Shown: one piece after another, positions 1-9,120 of the stretch | How positions within the stretch are numbered: position 1 is the first letter of the stretch | Layout: each line of letters opens with the position of its first letter | Assembly (NCBI GenBank): GCA_025936045.1 | Contig: JAICUB010000018.1 | Coordinates: 1-64,000, forward strand | Direction of reading: 5' to 3' | DNA length: 64,000 nt | Source: Polyangiaceae bacterium | GTDB taxonomy: Bacteria > Myxococcota_A > Polyangia > Polyangiales > Polyangiaceae | Position numbers and translations under genes: made by a program | Notes under the pieces: generated by a model | Databases searched by the model: none | What the model was told of the DNA's origin: nothing | Seen by the model: only the letters and a program-made list of their open reading frames with translations

Positions 1-390
1 CAGGCGCGCAAGAACATGTTCAAGGTGCCGATGATCGGCTCCACGGTGCCGCACGACGTCACGGGCCATTTCGGCTCGGGCGAGGTGCTGCTCCGCCCTG
101 CCGCTCCCGGTACGGGCGTCATCGCCGGCGGCGCCGTTCGCGCCGTCGTCGAGTCGGCAGGCATCCACGACGTGCTCTCGAAGTGCCTCGGTTCGTCGAA
201 CAAGTACAACGTCGTGCACGCGACGGTGAACGCGCTGCGCCGCCTGCGCTCGCCCGAGCTCGTCGCGTCGTCGCGCGGCCGCTCGCTCGAGGAGGTCGCC
301 GGTGACTACCCCGTCGCAGCCGCGTCCTCGCGCGCGAGCACCGCGGCTTCCATCGTCGGCGGTACGGGCTCGAGCGGGAGCGTCGCGTGA
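1..390 (+). CDS. rpsE: 30S ribosomal protein S5, C-terminal part (5' end outside window)
   Basis: The reading frame is open from base 1 and ends at TGA 388-390, giving 129 residues of the protein. The visible part has the C-terminal S5 fold signature: a Gly-rich strand after [14 protein letters not shown], then [16 protein letters not shown] and an [14 protein letters not shown] segment. S5 helps form the mRNA entry channel and affects decoding accuracy. The tail after the conserved core is long, about 35 residues rich in Ser, Ala and Gly. The last codons overlap the rpmD start in a GTGA arrangement, so translation is probably coupled. The gene order rpsE-rpmD-rplO-secY is that of the conserved spc operon, which makes the assignment secure. 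Confidence 0.97.
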   Translation, partial: QARKNMFKVPMIGSTVPHDVTGHFGSGEVLLRPAAPGTGVIAGGAVRAVVESAGIHDVLSKCLGSSNKYNVVHATVNALRRLRSPELVASSRGRSLEEVAGDYPVAAASSRASTAASIVGGTGSSGSVA

Positions 391-581
391 AACCCGCAGC
401 AAAGCTCGAAGTGCGGCAGCGCGTGAGTGTCATCGGGCGCCCGCATCCGCAGCGTCGCGTGATTGACGGTCTCGGCCTTCGCGGTCCGGGCTCGTCGGTG
501 GTGGTCGAGAATACGCCGTCCTTCCGGGGCATGATCAAGAAGGTCCTGCACCTCGTGACGGTCGCAGAGGTGAAGTCGTGA
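387..581 (+). CDS. rpmD: 50S ribosomal protein L30
   Basis: A 64-residue protein starting at GTG 387, which overlaps the rpsE stop. Length and sequence fit bacterial L30: an early strand [14 protein letters not shown], then [13 protein letters not shown] and a C-terminal [12 protein letters not shown] strand. L30 is a small peripheral protein of the large subunit. Its stop overlaps the rplO GTG start at 578, so rpsE, rpmD and rplO form a chain of translationally coupled genes. The position between rpsE and rplO supports the call. Confidence 0.95.
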   Translation: MKPAAKLEVRQRVSVIGRPHPQRRVIDGLGLRGPGSSVVVENTPSFRGMIKKVLHLVTVAEVKS

Positions 582-1072
582 GCAGCCTCCTTTCGCGCCT
601 TGCGCCCCCCGATGGCGCGCGCCAGTACGAAAAGCGTCTCGGCCGCGGCATCGGCAGCGGTCTCGGGAAGACGTGCGGTCGTGGCCAGAAGGGCCAGAAA
701 GCGCGCCAGCCCGGCAACATCAACAAGCTCCACTTCCAGGGTGGCCAGACGCCGATTCAGCGTCGCCTGCCGAAGCGCGGCTTCAACGTCCCGTTCCCGG
801 TGAAGACCGTCTCGGTCAACGTCGGGGATCTCGACGGTTTCAAGGCCGGGGACGAGGTCAACGAGCAGGCGCTCCGCGACGCGCGGCTGGTTCAGGGCCG
901 CAAGGTCCGCATCAAGCTCCTCGGCGAAGGTGAGGTCGCGAAGAAGCTCACCGTTTCGGCGCACGCTTTCTCCGCGAGCGCCAAAGAGAAGATCGAAAAG
1001 GCGGGCGGGAAGATCGTCCTGCTCGCGCCGTTGCACGGCGAAGCGCCCGAAGCTTCCGACGACAAGAGCTGA
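578..1072 (+). CDS. rplO: 50S ribosomal protein L15
   Basis: A 164-residue protein starting at GTG 578, overlapping the rpmD stop. The N-terminal half carries the typical L15 basic glycine-rich stretch (RGIGSGLGKTCGRGQKGQ), followed by GGQTPIQRRLPKRGF. The C-terminal domain includes VRIKLLGEGEVAKKLTVSAH and the AFSASAKEKIEKAGG segment seen in L15 proteins. L15 is a late assembly protein of the large subunit. The gene lies 28 bases before secY, as in most bacterial spc operons. Confidence 0.97.
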   Translation: MSSLLSRLAPPDGARQYEKRLGRGIGSGLGKTCGRGQKGQKARQPGNINKLHFQGGQTPIQRRLPKRGFNVPFPVKTVSVNVGDLDGFKAGDEVNEQALRDARLVQGRKVRIKLLGEGEVAKKLTVSAHAFSASAKEKIEKAGGKIVLLAPLHGEAPEASDDKS

Positions 1073-1100
1073 TTCGCTCGAGCAGTTTTAGGATCCAGCC

Positions 1101-2432
1101 GTGGCGGCCCTCGAAGGTTTCTCCAATATCGGGAAAGTCCCCGAGCTTCGTCGGCGCATCGCGTTCACGCTGGTGATCGTCGCGATCTACCGCATCGGCA
1201 TCTTCATCACGACGCCGGGCGTGGATCGCACGGTGATGCGTAACGTCGTCAAGGGCCAGTCCGGGCTCTTGAGCCTGTTCAACCTGTTCTCGGGCGGCGC
1301 GCTCTCGAACCTGTCGATCTTCGCGCTCGGCATCATGCCGTACGTGTCGTCGAGCATCATCTTCCAGCTGCTCGGCCTCGTGTCGAAGCAGGTGGAGGAG
1401 ATGCGGCGCGAGGGCGAGAGCGGTCGCCGCAAGCTCGAGCAGTGGACGCGCTACGGCGCGATCCTGCTCAGCATCTTCCAGTCCTTCGGCGTCGCCATGA
1501 TGCTCGAAGGCATGAACAACTCCGATCTCGGCGGCGGCCGCTTCGGCGACGTCGTGTCGAACCCGGGCTGGGGTTTCCGGCTCATGACGATCATCACGCT
1601 CACGACGGGCTCGGGCCTGCTCATGTGGCTCGGCGAGCAGGCGACCGAGAGCGGTATCGGCAACGGCGTGTCGATGATCATCTTCGCCGGTATCGTGAGC
1701 GGCATCCCCGGGGGTGTCGCGAACTATTGGCAGGGCCACGCGGGGGACGTGCAGCCGCTCACCGTCGCGCTGTTGCTCGGCGTCCTGATTGGGAGCATCG
1801 CGCTCGTCGTGTTCTTCGAGCGCGCACAGCGCCAGATCCCGATTCAGTACTCGCGGCGCCAGGTCGGCCGGCACGTCTACGGCGGTCAGAGCGCGCACCT
1901 GCCGCTCAAGGTGAACATGGCGAGCATGATCCCGCCGATCTTCGCCTCGAGCGTGCTGCTCTTCCCGGCCACGCTCGCGAACTTCAACATCCCCGGGATG
2001 TCGACCTTCAGCGCGCACCTGAACCGCGGCGATTGGATGTTCAACACGCTGTTCGGCGCGTTGATCATCTTCTTCACCTTCTTCTACACCGCCGTCACCG
2101 TTCAGCCGGTGGACATCGCGGAGAACCTGAAGAAGCAGCAGGCGAACATTCCGGGCATCCGTCCCGGCAAGCAGACGGCCGAGTACCTCGACCGCGTGCT
2201 CACGCGGCTCACGGTCGCGGGCTCCATCTACATCGCCGTCATCTGCATCGTACCGAGCGTGATCGCGAGCTCCTTCCGCATTCCATTTCAATTCGGCGGC
2301 ACGAGCCTCATGATCGTCGTCGGTGTCGCGCTCGAGACCGTGACGCAGATCGAGGCGCACCTCATCACCCGGAGCTACGAAGGGCTCACCGGTCCACGCA
2401 TGACCCGCCTGAGCGGTCGGAGGCCGGGATGA
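1101..2432 (+). CDS. secY: Preprotein translocase subunit SecY
   Basis: A 443-residue integral membrane protein that forms the protein-conducting channel with SecE and SecG. It begins at GTG 1101 (MAALEGFSNIGKVPELRRRI). About ten hydrophobic segments are visible. The SecY signature GIMPYVSSSIIFQLL lies in the second segment, and the cytosolic loop ERAQRQIPIQYSRRQVG matches the ribosome/SecA contact loop. The stop overlaps the adk ATG as ATGA, so the two are coupled. Length is normal for the family. Confidence 0.98.
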   Translation: MAALEGFSNIGKVPELRRRIAFTLVIVAIYRIGIFITTPGVDRTVMRNVVKGQSGLLSLFNLFSGGALSNLSIFALGIMPYVSSSIIFQLLGLVSKQVEEMRREGESGRRKLEQWTRYGAILLSIFQSFGVAMMLEGMNNSDLGGGRFGDVVSNPGWGFRLMTIITLTTGSGLLMWLGEQATESGIGNGVSMIIFAGIVSGIPGGVANYWQGHAGDVQPLTVALLLGVLIGSIALVVFFERAQRQIPIQYSRRQVGRHVYGGQSAHLPLKVNMASMIPPIFASSVLLFPATLANFNIPGMSTFSAHLNRGDWMFNTLFGALIIFFTFFYTAVTVQPVDIAENLKKQQANIPGIRPGKQTAEYLDRVLTRLTVAGSIYIAVICIVPSVIASSFRIPFQFGGTSLMIVVGVALETVTQIEAHLITRSYEGLTGPRMTRLSGRRPG

Positions 2433-3058
2433 GGCTCGTCCTCGTGGGGGCTCCGGGCAGCGGCAAGGGCACGCAGGCCGACGTGCTGGAGGCCCGGCTG
2501 AAGACACCGAAGGTCTCGACGGGCGACATGCTGCGAGCCGCGCTCAAGGCGGGAACCAAGCTCGGTCTCGAAGCAAAGTCGTACATGGACGCTGGAAAGC
2601 TGGTCCCCGATTCCGTGGTGATCGGCCTGGTCGAAGAGCGGCTTGGCGAGCCCGACGCGAAGAACGGCTTCATCCTCGACGGCTTTCCGCGCACGACCGC
2701 TCAAGCGGACGCGCTCGGCGCTCTGCTCGACCGGCTCGGAAAGCCACTCGATCGCGTGGTGGAACTCGCCGTTCCGTCGGAGCTCATCGTGGAGCGGATC
2801 ATCCACCGGCGCACCGACAAACGGACTGGACAGATCTACCACCTCAAGTATAGTCCCCCGCCCCCGAACGCCGAGCTCGAACACCGGGCCGATGATCGGG
2901 AGGAAACGGTCAACAAACGCCTCGCGGACTACGAGGCGATGACCACGGCGCTTCTCCCTTACTACCAAAAGCTCGGCCTGCTCGTGCGGGTCGACGGAGT
3001 GGGAAAGCCGGCAGAGGTAACCGCCCGCGTGCTCGGTGCGCTCGGGCTCTCGGCGTGA
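2429..3058 (+). CDS. adk: Adenylate kinase
   Basis: A 209-residue enzyme converting ATP and AMP to two ADP. ATG 2429 overlaps the secY stop. The P-loop GAPGSGKG is at residues 7-14. The NMP-binding region has STGDMLR and GFILDGFPRT, and the lid region has RRTDKRTGQIYHLKY followed by HRADDREETVNKRL. The lid has no four-cysteine zinc motif, so it belongs to the zinc-free long-lid form. A secY-adk-infA order is common. A long open frame runs upstream of this start inside secY, but the conserved protein begins here. Confidence 0.97.
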   Translation: MRLVLVGAPGSGKGTQADVLEARLKTPKVSTGDMLRAALKAGTKLGLEAKSYMDAGKLVPDSVVIGLVEERLGEPDAKNGFILDGFPRTTAQADALGALLDRLGKPLDRVVELAVPSELIVERIIHRRTDKRTGQIYHLKYSPPPPNAELEHRADDREETVNKRLADYEAMTTALLPYYQKLGLLVRVDGVGKPAEVTARVLGALGLSA

Positions 3059-3073
3059 GACGGAGGCTGAACG

Positions 3074-3274
3074 ACGAATAGCGAGATTGGAACGATCGAA
3101 GAAGTGCTCCCGAGCGCGCTTTACCGAGTGCGCCTGGCGGACGGAACCGAACTGCTGGCCGCGATGGCACCCCGTGCGAGACACGCCGTGGTGAGACTCA
3201 TCAAAGGCAGCAAGGTTAAAGTCGAGCGCTCTTCGAGAGACCCCGGTCGAGGCCATATCGTCGAGAAGCTCTGA
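3074..3274 (+). CDS. infA: Translation initiation factor IF-1, probable ACG start
   Basis: Translation of this frame gives a 66-residue S1/OB-fold protein. Its core [19 protein letters not shown] lines up with the IF-1 strand GTVxExLPNxMFRVELxNG, and it ends with [11 protein letters not shown] like the TRGRI end of IF-1. IF-1 binds the ribosomal A site during initiation. The frame has no ATG, GTG, TTG or CTG between its upstream stop (TGA 3068-3070) and the conserved core; only ACG 3071, ACG 3074 and ATT 3086 are available. A perfect GGAGG at 3062-3066 lies 7 bases before ACG 3074, so that codon is chosen. IF-1 is usually about 72 residues. The position between adk and rpmJ is the standard infA place. 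Confidence 0.85.
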   Translation, partial: TNSEIGTIEEVLPSALYRVRLADGTELLAAMAPRARHAVVRLIKGSKVKVERSSRDPGRGHIVEKL

Positions 3275-3297
3275 ACGCACGCAGCCAGGACCCAGCC

Positions 3298-3411
3298 ATG
3301 AAAGTACGACCGAGCGTCAAGAAGATTTGCGACAAGTGCAAGGTGGTGCGCCGCCGCGGCGTCCTACGCGTGATTTGCACGAACCAGCGCCACAAGCAGA
3401 GGCAGGGCTAA
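3298..3411 (+). CDS. rpmJ: 50S ribosomal protein L36
   Basis: A 37-residue zinc-ribbon protein of the large subunit. It starts at ATG 3298 with [20 protein letters not shown] and ends [11 protein letters not shown]. The zinc ligands Cys11, Cys14, Cys27 and His32 are all present, so this is the zinc-binding (C+) form. It lies 23 bases after infA and 3 bases before rpsM, in the normal operon order. It is short enough to be missed by gene finders. Confidence 0.96.
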   Translation: MKVRPSVKKICDKCKVVRRRGVLRVICTNQRHKQRQG

Positions 3412-3414
3412 CTC

Positions 3415-3786
3415 ATGGCTCGTATTTCAGGTGTCGATCTCCCGCGCCGCAAGGCCATCGCGTACGCGTTGCCGTACATCTACGGCATCGGCCCCGCGAC
3501 CGCGAAGAAGCTCTGCGCCATCGCGAAGATTCCGGAGACCAAGAAGGTCGACGAGCTGAGCGAAGCCGACGTCAAAGCCATCCGCGATGCGATCGAAGGC
3601 AACGTCAAGGTCGAGGGCGACGCCCGCCGCGAGGTGCAGCAGAGCATCAAGCGTCTCATGGATCTCGGCTGCTTCCGTGGGCTTCGGCACCGCAAGGGTC
3701 TGCCGGTTCGCGGCCAGCGCACTCGCACCAACGCACGTACCCGCAAGGGCCCGCGCAAGAACCTCGCCCGCCGCGCCGGGCCGTGA
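3415..3786 (+). CDS. rpsM: 30S ribosomal protein S13
   Basis: A 123-residue small-subunit protein beginning [19 protein letters not shown]. The helix-two-turns-helix core is visible ([14 protein letters not shown]), as is the long helix segment and the basic tail [20 protein letters not shown] followed by KGPRK, which contacts tRNA in the P site. Length is usual for S13. It opens the alpha-operon block rpsM-rpsK-rpsD-rpoA-rplQ. Confidence 0.97.
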   Translation: MARISGVDLPRRKAIAYALPYIYGIGPATAKKLCAIAKIPETKKVDELSEADVKAIRDAIEGNVKVEGDARREVQQSIKRLMDLGCFRGLRHRKGLPVRGQRTRTNARTRKGPRKNLARRAGP

Positions 3787-3812
3787 CGATTAACCAGGGA
3801 AGCTAGACGAAC

Positions 3813-4235
3813 ATGGCCACTGCCAAAGCTGCAACGCCGAGCGTCGCGCCCTCCAAGGGCGGCCCGAAGAAGAAGGTCGTCCGCAAGAACATCTATGCGG
3901 GCATCGTGCACATTCAGTCGACCTTCAACAACACGATCGTGACGATCACGGACCTCACCGGCAGCACGCTGTCGTGGGCGAGCGCCGGATCGCGCGGCTT
4001 CAAGGGCTCGCGCAAGAGCACGCCGTTTGCGGCGCAGCTCGCGGCGGAAGAAGCGGCGCGCCGCGCTCAGGAGCACGGCGTGCGCTCGGTCGCGGTGTTC
4101 GTGAAGGGTCCCGGCGCCGGCCGCGAGAGCGCGTTGCGCGCCTTGCAGCAAGCCGGCTTCCGCGTGACGCTCATCCGCGACGTGACGCCCATCCCCCATA
4201 ACGGCTGCCGTCCCCCCAAGCGCCGCCGCGTCTGA
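3813..4235 (+). CDS. rpsK: 30S ribosomal protein S11
   Basis: A 140-residue platform protein of the small subunit. After a Lys/Ala-rich N-terminal stretch of about 25 residues, the conserved core starts at [21 protein letters not shown]. It continues with [22 protein letters not shown] and ends with [19 protein letters not shown], the S11 C-terminal signature. The N-terminal extension is slightly longer than in E. coli. The gene is 26 bases after rpsM. Confidence 0.97.
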   Translation: MATAKAATPSVAPSKGGPKKKVVRKNIYAGIVHIQSTFNNTIVTITDLTGSTLSWASAGSRGFKGSRKSTPFAAQLAAEEAARRAQEHGVRSVAVFVKGPGAGRESALRALQQAGFRVTLIRDVTPIPHNGCRPPKRRRV

Positions 4236-4253
4236 CGAAGGAAAGCACGAACC

Positions 4254-4883
<630 letters not shown>

Positions 4884-4924
4884 TTGAGCAGCTTTACTTA
4901 GTCACTTACTGCGGGCAGGCCGCG

Positions 4925-4979
4925 GGTTCGGCTCGAGGAGTGGGTTCCTCACCGAACCGGGACGGCCGCGCAAACGTCC
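4925..4979 (+). promoter_or_regulatory. Stem-loops in the rpsD-rpoA gap
   Basis: The 121-base gap between rpsD and rpoA is large for this operon. It holds a nested hairpin: GGTTCGG 4925-4931 pairs with CCGAACC 4952-4958, and inside it GAGGA 4935-4939 pairs with TCCTC 4946-4950 over a six-base loop. A second stem pairs GGACG 4960-4964 with CGTCC 4975-4979. No T-tract follows, so a simple intrinsic terminator is unlikely. It could be an attenuator, an RNA processing site or an r-protein target. The rpoA Shine-Dalgarno AAGGAG follows at 4989-4994. Confidence 0.5.
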
Positions 4980-5004
4980 GAACCCCTGAAGGAGAACGAA
5001 CCGC

Positions 5005-6033
5005 ATGATCACCCCCATGATGAGCCGGAATTGGCGCGATCTCATTCGTCCGAAGGCGATTCAGCTCGATCCCGAGTCGAACAGCCAGACGTACGGCAAG
5101 TTCACCTGTGAGCCGCTCGAACGCGGCTTCGGCATCACGGTCGGCAACTCGCTTCGCCGCGTGCTGCTCGCCTCGCTTCAGGGTGCCGCGATCACCGCCG
5201 TTCGGATGGAAGGCGCGCTCCACGAGTTCACCACCATCCCGGACGTCGTCGAGGACGTGACGGACATCATCCTCAACTTGAAGCAGGTCGTGCTCAAGAC
5301 CGAGGCGCCGAAGCCGTACACGCTTCGGCTCGAGAAAGAGGGCCCCGGCCCCGTGCTCGCCGGCGACATCAAGACGGTCGACGGCATCACCGTTCTGAAC
5401 CCGAACCTCCAGGTGGCGACCCTCGACAAGAAGGGCCCGCTCGCCATGGAGCTTTCGGTCGGCGTCGGCCGCGGCTACGTGCCGGCAGAGCGCAACAAGA
5501 CGCCGACGATGCCGATCGGCACGATCCCTATCGACGCTCTGTTCTCGCCGATCCGCAAGGTGAACTACGCCGTGCAGAACGCGCGCGTCGGCCAGGTCAC
5601 CGACTACGACAAGCTCGTGCTCGAGGTTTGGACCAACGGCGCCGTTCGCCCCGTCGACGCGGTGGCGTTCGCCGCCAAGATCCTGAAGGAGCAGCTCTCC
5701 ATCTGGATCAACTTCGAGGAGAGCGAAGAGACCGCGTACCAGCAGACGGGTCAAGACGACCAGCCGCTCAACGAGAACCTCTTCCGCTCGGTGGACGAGC
5801 TCGAGCTCTCGGTACGGTCCGCGACCTGCTTGCAGAACGCGAACATCACGCTCATCGGCGAGCTGGTGCAAAAGAGCGAGCAGGACATGCTGAAGACGAA
5901 GAACTTCGGCCGTAAGTCGCTCAAGGAAATCAAAGAGATCCTCGGCACGATGGGTCTCGGCCTCGGCATGAAGTTCGACAACTGGCCGGGCATGCTCGAG
6001 CGTTGGAAGCAGCAGCAGCAAGCGCAGGGATGA
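5005..6033 (+). CDS. rpoA: DNA-directed RNA polymerase subunit alpha
   Basis: A 342-residue subunit that seeds polymerase assembly and contacts promoter UP elements and activators. The alpha-NTD is clear ([20 protein letters not shown], the dimerisation helix). The alpha-CTD helix-hairpin-helix is at about residues 265-325 ([20 protein letters not shown], then [19 protein letters not shown]). ATG 5005 has AAGGAG ten bases upstream. Length is slightly above the usual 330. rplQ starts 3 bases after the stop. Confidence 0.98.
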   Translation: MITPMMSRNWRDLIRPKAIQLDPESNSQTYGKFTCEPLERGFGITVGNSLRRVLLASLQGAAITAVRMEGALHEFTTIPDVVEDVTDIILNLKQVVLKTEAPKPYTLRLEKEGPGPVLAGDIKTVDGITVLNPNLQVATLDKKGPLAMELSVGVGRGYVPAERNKTPTMPIGTIPIDALFSPIRKVNYAVQNARVGQVTDYDKLVLEVWTNGAVRPVDAVAFAAKILKEQLSIWINFEESEETAYQQTGQDDQPLNENLFRSVDELELSVRSATCLQNANITLIGELVQKSEQDMLKTKNFGRKSLKEIKEILGTMGLGLGMKFDNWPGMLERWKQQQQAQG

Positions 6034-6036
6034 GCG

Positions 6037-6669
6037 ATGAGACACCGTAAAGCGGGGCGGCAGTTCAGCCGCAATACGAGCCACCGGCGCGCGATGTTTC
6101 GCGCGTTGACGGCGAACCTCGTCGCGCACGAGCGCATCGAGACCACCGACGCGAAGGCGAAGGAGCTTCGGCGCGTCGCCGAGCGGCTCATCACCCGCGC
6201 GATTCGCCTGGGCCCCGTCGCCTACACGCCGCAGAAAGACCTCGGCGTGGCCGACCAGGCCAAGCGCCACGCGGCGCAGCTCCGCATGGGCCGCTTCCTC
6301 CGCCGCTTCGCGGTCGTGAACAGCGGCGGTGAGGAGCGGCGTGTGGACCTGATCGAGAAGGTGTTTCTCGATCTCGCGCGGCGCTTTCGCGAGCGACCGG
6401 GCGGGTACACGCGCATCGTGAAGCTCGGCCGTCGCCGCGGCGACAACGCCCCGATGTCGCTCATCGAATTCGTCGAGCTCGGTGCCGGCGCCGCCGGTAC
6501 CGCTCCCGTCGCCGAAGAGAAAAAGGCGAAGAAGGGCGCGAAGGCCGAAGGCGCTGCCAAGGCCGAGAAGGGCGAAAAAGCCGCTACCAAGGCCGAAGGC
6601 GCGGAGGGCGAGAAGCCTGCCGCGAAGCGCGCCAAGAAGACGGCGAAGGCCGAAAAAGAAGAAGAGTGA
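6037..6669 (+). CDS. rplQ: 50S ribosomal protein L17 with long charged tail
   Basis: A 210-residue protein. The L17 core begins [20 protein letters not shown] and includes [20 protein letters not shown] and [19 protein letters not shown]. Most bacterial L17 proteins end around residue 115-150. Here about 55 extra residues follow, almost only Lys, Ala, Glu and Gly in [22 protein letters not shown] repeats, ending [11 protein letters not shown]. Such tails resemble histone H1-like disordered segments. The gene ends the ribosomal block; cheR converges on it 20 bases downstream. Confidence 0.95.
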   Translation: MRHRKAGRQFSRNTSHRRAMFRALTANLVAHERIETTDAKAKELRRVAERLITRAIRLGPVAYTPQKDLGVADQAKRHAAQLRMGRFLRRFAVVNSGGEERRVDLIEKVFLDLARRFRERPGGYTRIVKLGRRRGDNAPMSLIEFVELGAGAAGTAPVAEEKKAKKGAKAEGAAKAEKGEKAATKAEGAEGEKPAAKRAKKTAKAEKEEE

Positions 6670-6689
6670 AGGGCCCGGCCGCGTGACGC

Positions 6690-7553
6690 TCAGGCGACGC
6701 GCGGCACGGTCACTCCACGCGTCGAGTCCGCGGGCGGCGGTTTGAGCCGATAATAGACGCCCGCGCCGAAGCGGACGGATCCGTACGCGTCATCGAGGTT
6801 CGTCGTCGTCTCGGCGCCGCCGAGCACGAGGAAGCCGTCCGGGCGGAGCACGCTGCGCAGACGCCGGAGGATCGTGCACTTCGTCTCGCTGTCGAAGTAA
6901 ATCAGCACGTTGCGCATGAACACGATGTCGCACGCGGCGAGCTCGGACCACGGCTCGACCAGGTTCAGCTGCCGGAACGTGACCATGTCGCGCACGGACG
7001 ACGCGAGCTCCCAGTCGCCGCTGCGGCGCGTGAAGTACTTGCCGAGGTATTGCGCCGGCAGCCCGCGGTTGACCTCGAGCTCGCGGTAGCGGCCGAGCCG
7101 CGCACGCTCGAGCACGGCTTCGTTCAGGTCCGTGCCGAGGATACGGACGTTCCAGCTCGAGAGCTCCGGAAACGCCTCGAGCAACGTGATCGCGATGCTG
7201 TACGGCTCCTGACCCGTCGACGCCGCCGCCGACCAGATACGCAAGCTCCGCTCCGCGGCGCGCGCCTTCATGATCTCCGGTACGAAGTGGCTCTTGAGCG
7301 CCTCGAACGGGTGCGCGTCGCGGAAAAACAGCGTCTCGTTGGTCGTCATCGCTTCGACCACGCGCTGGGCGAGCTCGGGGCCGGGCCCGCGTCGCAGCTT
7401 TCCGACGAGCTCGTCCACCGAGCTCACGCCCTCATCGCGTGCGATCGGGCTCAGCCGTGAATCGACGAGGTAGTCCTTGCCGTCCTCGAGGACGATACCC
7501 GAGCGCCGGTAAACCAGCGCCTGCAAGTACGACATGCTCTCGCTGCTCGGCAC
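6690..7553 (-). CDS. cheR: CheR-type chemoreceptor methyltransferase
   Basis: A 287-residue protein that transfers methyl groups from S-adenosylmethionine to receptor glutamates. The N-terminal CheR helical domain (MSYLQALVYRRSGIVLEDGK) is followed by the catalytic domain. The motif RIWSAAASTGQEPYSIA is the CheR SAM-binding signature, and CDIVFMRNVLIYFD is the conserved second motif. The GTG start at 7553 directly abuts the cheB stop, so cheB and cheR are coupled. An alternative ATG lies 18 bases further in. It is last in the minus-strand che operon. Confidence 0.93.
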   Translation of the reverse strand: MPSSESMSYLQALVYRRSGIVLEDGKDYLVDSRLSPIARDEGVSSVDELVGKLRRGPGPELAQRVVEAMTTNETLFFRDAHPFEALKSHFVPEIMKARAAERSLRIWSAAASTGQEPYSIAITLLEAFPELSSWNVRILGTDLNEAVLERARLGRYRELEVNRGLPAQYLGKYFTRRSGDWELASSVRDMVTFRQLNLVEPWSELAACDIVFMRNVLIYFDSETKCTILRRLRSVLRPDGFLVLGGAETTTNLDDAYGSVRFGAGVYYRLKPPPADSTRGVTVPRVA

Positions 7554-8642
7554 CTAATTCTCTCCCTGGGCGCGAGGGCGCGGCAAGAGCCCGTGCGAAC
7601 GCCGCACGCGGCCCACGAGCTCGTCCGCCATGCCGTCGAGGTGCAGCACCTTGTCCGCGAGCCGCGCGTCGACGATCGCGCCCGGCATGCTCGGGATCAC
7701 GCACGTCTCGGCGCTTTGCGCGAGCACCTTGCTGCCCGCCCGCACGAGGTCGCCGGCGCCGCTCGCGCCGTCCTTGCCCATGCCCGTGAGTACGCACGCG
7801 AGCACGCCGTCACGATAGAAGCGCGCGAGAGAGCGGAAGAGGACGTCGACTGCCGGGCGACACGAGTGCTCCGGCTCCTCTTGATTGAGGAGCGTGACGA
7901 TCTGACCGCTCGCGCGCCCGAGCCGCATGTGGAAGTCGCCCGGCGCGATGTAGCCCTGACCGGGCTGGACGGGCATGCCGTGGGTCGCTTCCGACACCTT
8001 CACCGCGGACGAGGCCGTCAGACGGTCGGCGAGGATCTTGGTGAATACCTTGGGCATGTGCTGGACGATGAAGATCGGAACCGGCAAGTCCCCCGGCAGC
8101 CCCGCGAACACCGTCGCGAGCGCGTTCGGTCCGCCCGTCGAGCAGCCGATCGCGATGCATTGGATTTGAGAGACCGCGCGCGGCGCGAGCGGAGGAGGCA
8201 TCAGGGTCACGTCGACTTCGACGGAGTCGTGGCTCTTCGGCTTTTGGCGTGCGTTGCCGAGCGTGAGCACCTTGCCGATCAGCTCGGTACGGAAGATTTC
8301 CAGGCTGTTGTCGCCGGGTCCGGGCTTTGCAAGGTGATCGGTGGCCCCTGCTGCGAGTGCACGCAGCGTCGTATCGGCGCCGCTTTCGGTGAGCGAGCTG
8401 CACATGATGACCGGCATCGTCGGGTGCGTCAGGCGCATGCGTCGTACCGTCTTGATGCCGTCCATGTCGGGCATCATCACGTCGAGCAAGACGACGTCCG
8501 GGTCGAGCAGCGTGAGCTTCTGCAGTGCGCTCATGCCGCTCCCGGCCCAGCCGACGATTTCGATGCCCGGCTCGGTCTCGAGCAAACTCACGAGCATGCG
8601 GCGCACCACGACGGAGTCGTCGACGATGAAGACTTTGATCAT
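7554..8642 (-). CDS. cheB: CheB-type response regulator and protein-glutamate methylesterase
   Basis: A 362-residue two-domain protein. The receiver domain starts MIKVFIVDDSVVVRRML, with Asp8/Asp9, the phosphoacceptor Asp54 in VVLLDVMMPDMDG, and the Lys in TDHLAKPG. The C-terminal methylesterase domain carries the catalytic Ser (GCSTGGPNAL), His (IVQHMPK) and Asp (GMGKDGA). It demethylates and deamidates receptors when phosphorylated by CheA. The start overlaps the upstream cheY stop by four bases. The open frame extends further upstream, but the conserved receiver begins here. Confidence 0.95.
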   Translation of the reverse strand: MIKVFIVDDSVVVRRMLVSLLETEPGIEIVGWAGSGMSALQKLTLLDPDVVLLDVMMPDMDGIKTVRRMRLTHPTMPVIMCSSLTESGADTTLRALAAGATDHLAKPGPGDNSLEIFRTELIGKVLTLGNARQKPKSHDSVEVDVTLMPPPLAPRAVSQIQCIAIGCSTGGPNALATVFAGLPGDLPVPIFIVQHMPKVFTKILADRLTASSAVKVSEATHGMPVQPGQGYIAPGDFHMRLGRASGQIVTLLNQEEPEHSCRPAVDVLFRSLARFYRDGVLACVLTGMGKDGASGAGDLVRAGSKVLAQSAETCVIPSMPGAIVDARLADKVLHLDGMADELVGRVRRSHGLLPRPRAQGEN

Positions 8643-9010
8643 GCCGCAGCCAGCCCCAGGGTGACGAGCTTCTCGGCGAACGCCTCCGGTGAGAACGGTT
8701 TCCTCAGGTACTCGCTCGCGCCCGCCGAGATCGCGCGCGCGACCTGTTTTTCCTCGGATTCGGTGGTGACCATCATGATGGCCATCGCGTCGAAGCGCTC
8801 GTCGGCCCGCACCTTGAGCACGAACTCGAGTCCGTCCATCACCGGCATGTTCCAATCGACGAGCGCGAGGTCGAACGCCCCCGACCGCTCCATCGCGTCG
8901 AGCGCTTCGCGGCCGTTGCTCACCTCGACGATCGTGAAGTCGTGGTGTTGCAGGAGGCGCGCGATCAGGAGTCGCATCGCGCGGGAGTCGTCGACGATGA
9001 GCGCTTTCAT
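8639..9010 (-). CDS. CheY-like single-domain response regulator
   Basis: A 123-residue receiver with no output domain. It begins MKALIVDDSRAMRLLIARLL; acidic residues Asp7 and Asp8, phosphoacceptor Asp52 in LALVDWNMPVMDG, Thr in VTTES and Lys in EYLRKPFSPE are all present. It should be phosphorylated by the CheA of this cluster. Its stop overlaps the cheB start. ATG 9010 fits the domain edge; no strong Shine-Dalgarno is seen. A second CheY lies at 13773-14144, so the output or phosphate-sink role of each is open. Confidence 0.92.
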   Translation of the reverse strand: MKALIVDDSRAMRLLIARLLQHHDFTIVEVSNGREALDAMERSGAFDLALVDWNMPVMDGLEFVLKVRADERFDAMAIMMVTTESEEKQVARAISAGASEYLRKPFSPEAFAEKLVTLGLAAA

Positions 9011-9066
9011 TCGTGATTGTTTTCGAGATAGGACAATGGCGCGGAACCAAGCGAGCAGAGCGAGCA

Positions 9067-9120
9067 CGCCGAAGGCGGCGGGGGAGCGGTCGCGAAGCGA
9101 GCCGCGGGGGCAAGGCCCCC
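9067..9120. repeat. Triple hairpin element between mcp and cheY
   Basis: The 112-base gap inside the che operon contains three short stem-loops in a row. CGCC 9067-9070 pairs with GGCG 9074-9077 over GAA. CGG-TCGC 9087-9093 pairs with GCGA-CCG (9097-9104) over GAA with one bulge. GGGGGC 9106-9111 pairs with GCCCCC 9115-9120 over AAG. The last ends two bases from the mcp stop. The form resembles an intergenic palindromic (REP-like) element, or a structure that sets the mcp/cheY expression ratio. No second copy was found in the window. Confidence 0.55.

Noticed and set aside
948..2507. Long minus-strand open frame antisense to rplO and secY
   Set aside because: High GC leaves long frames open on the opposite strand. 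The translation is Arg/Ala/Glu/Asp-rich with no domain, and the plus strand codes for secY.
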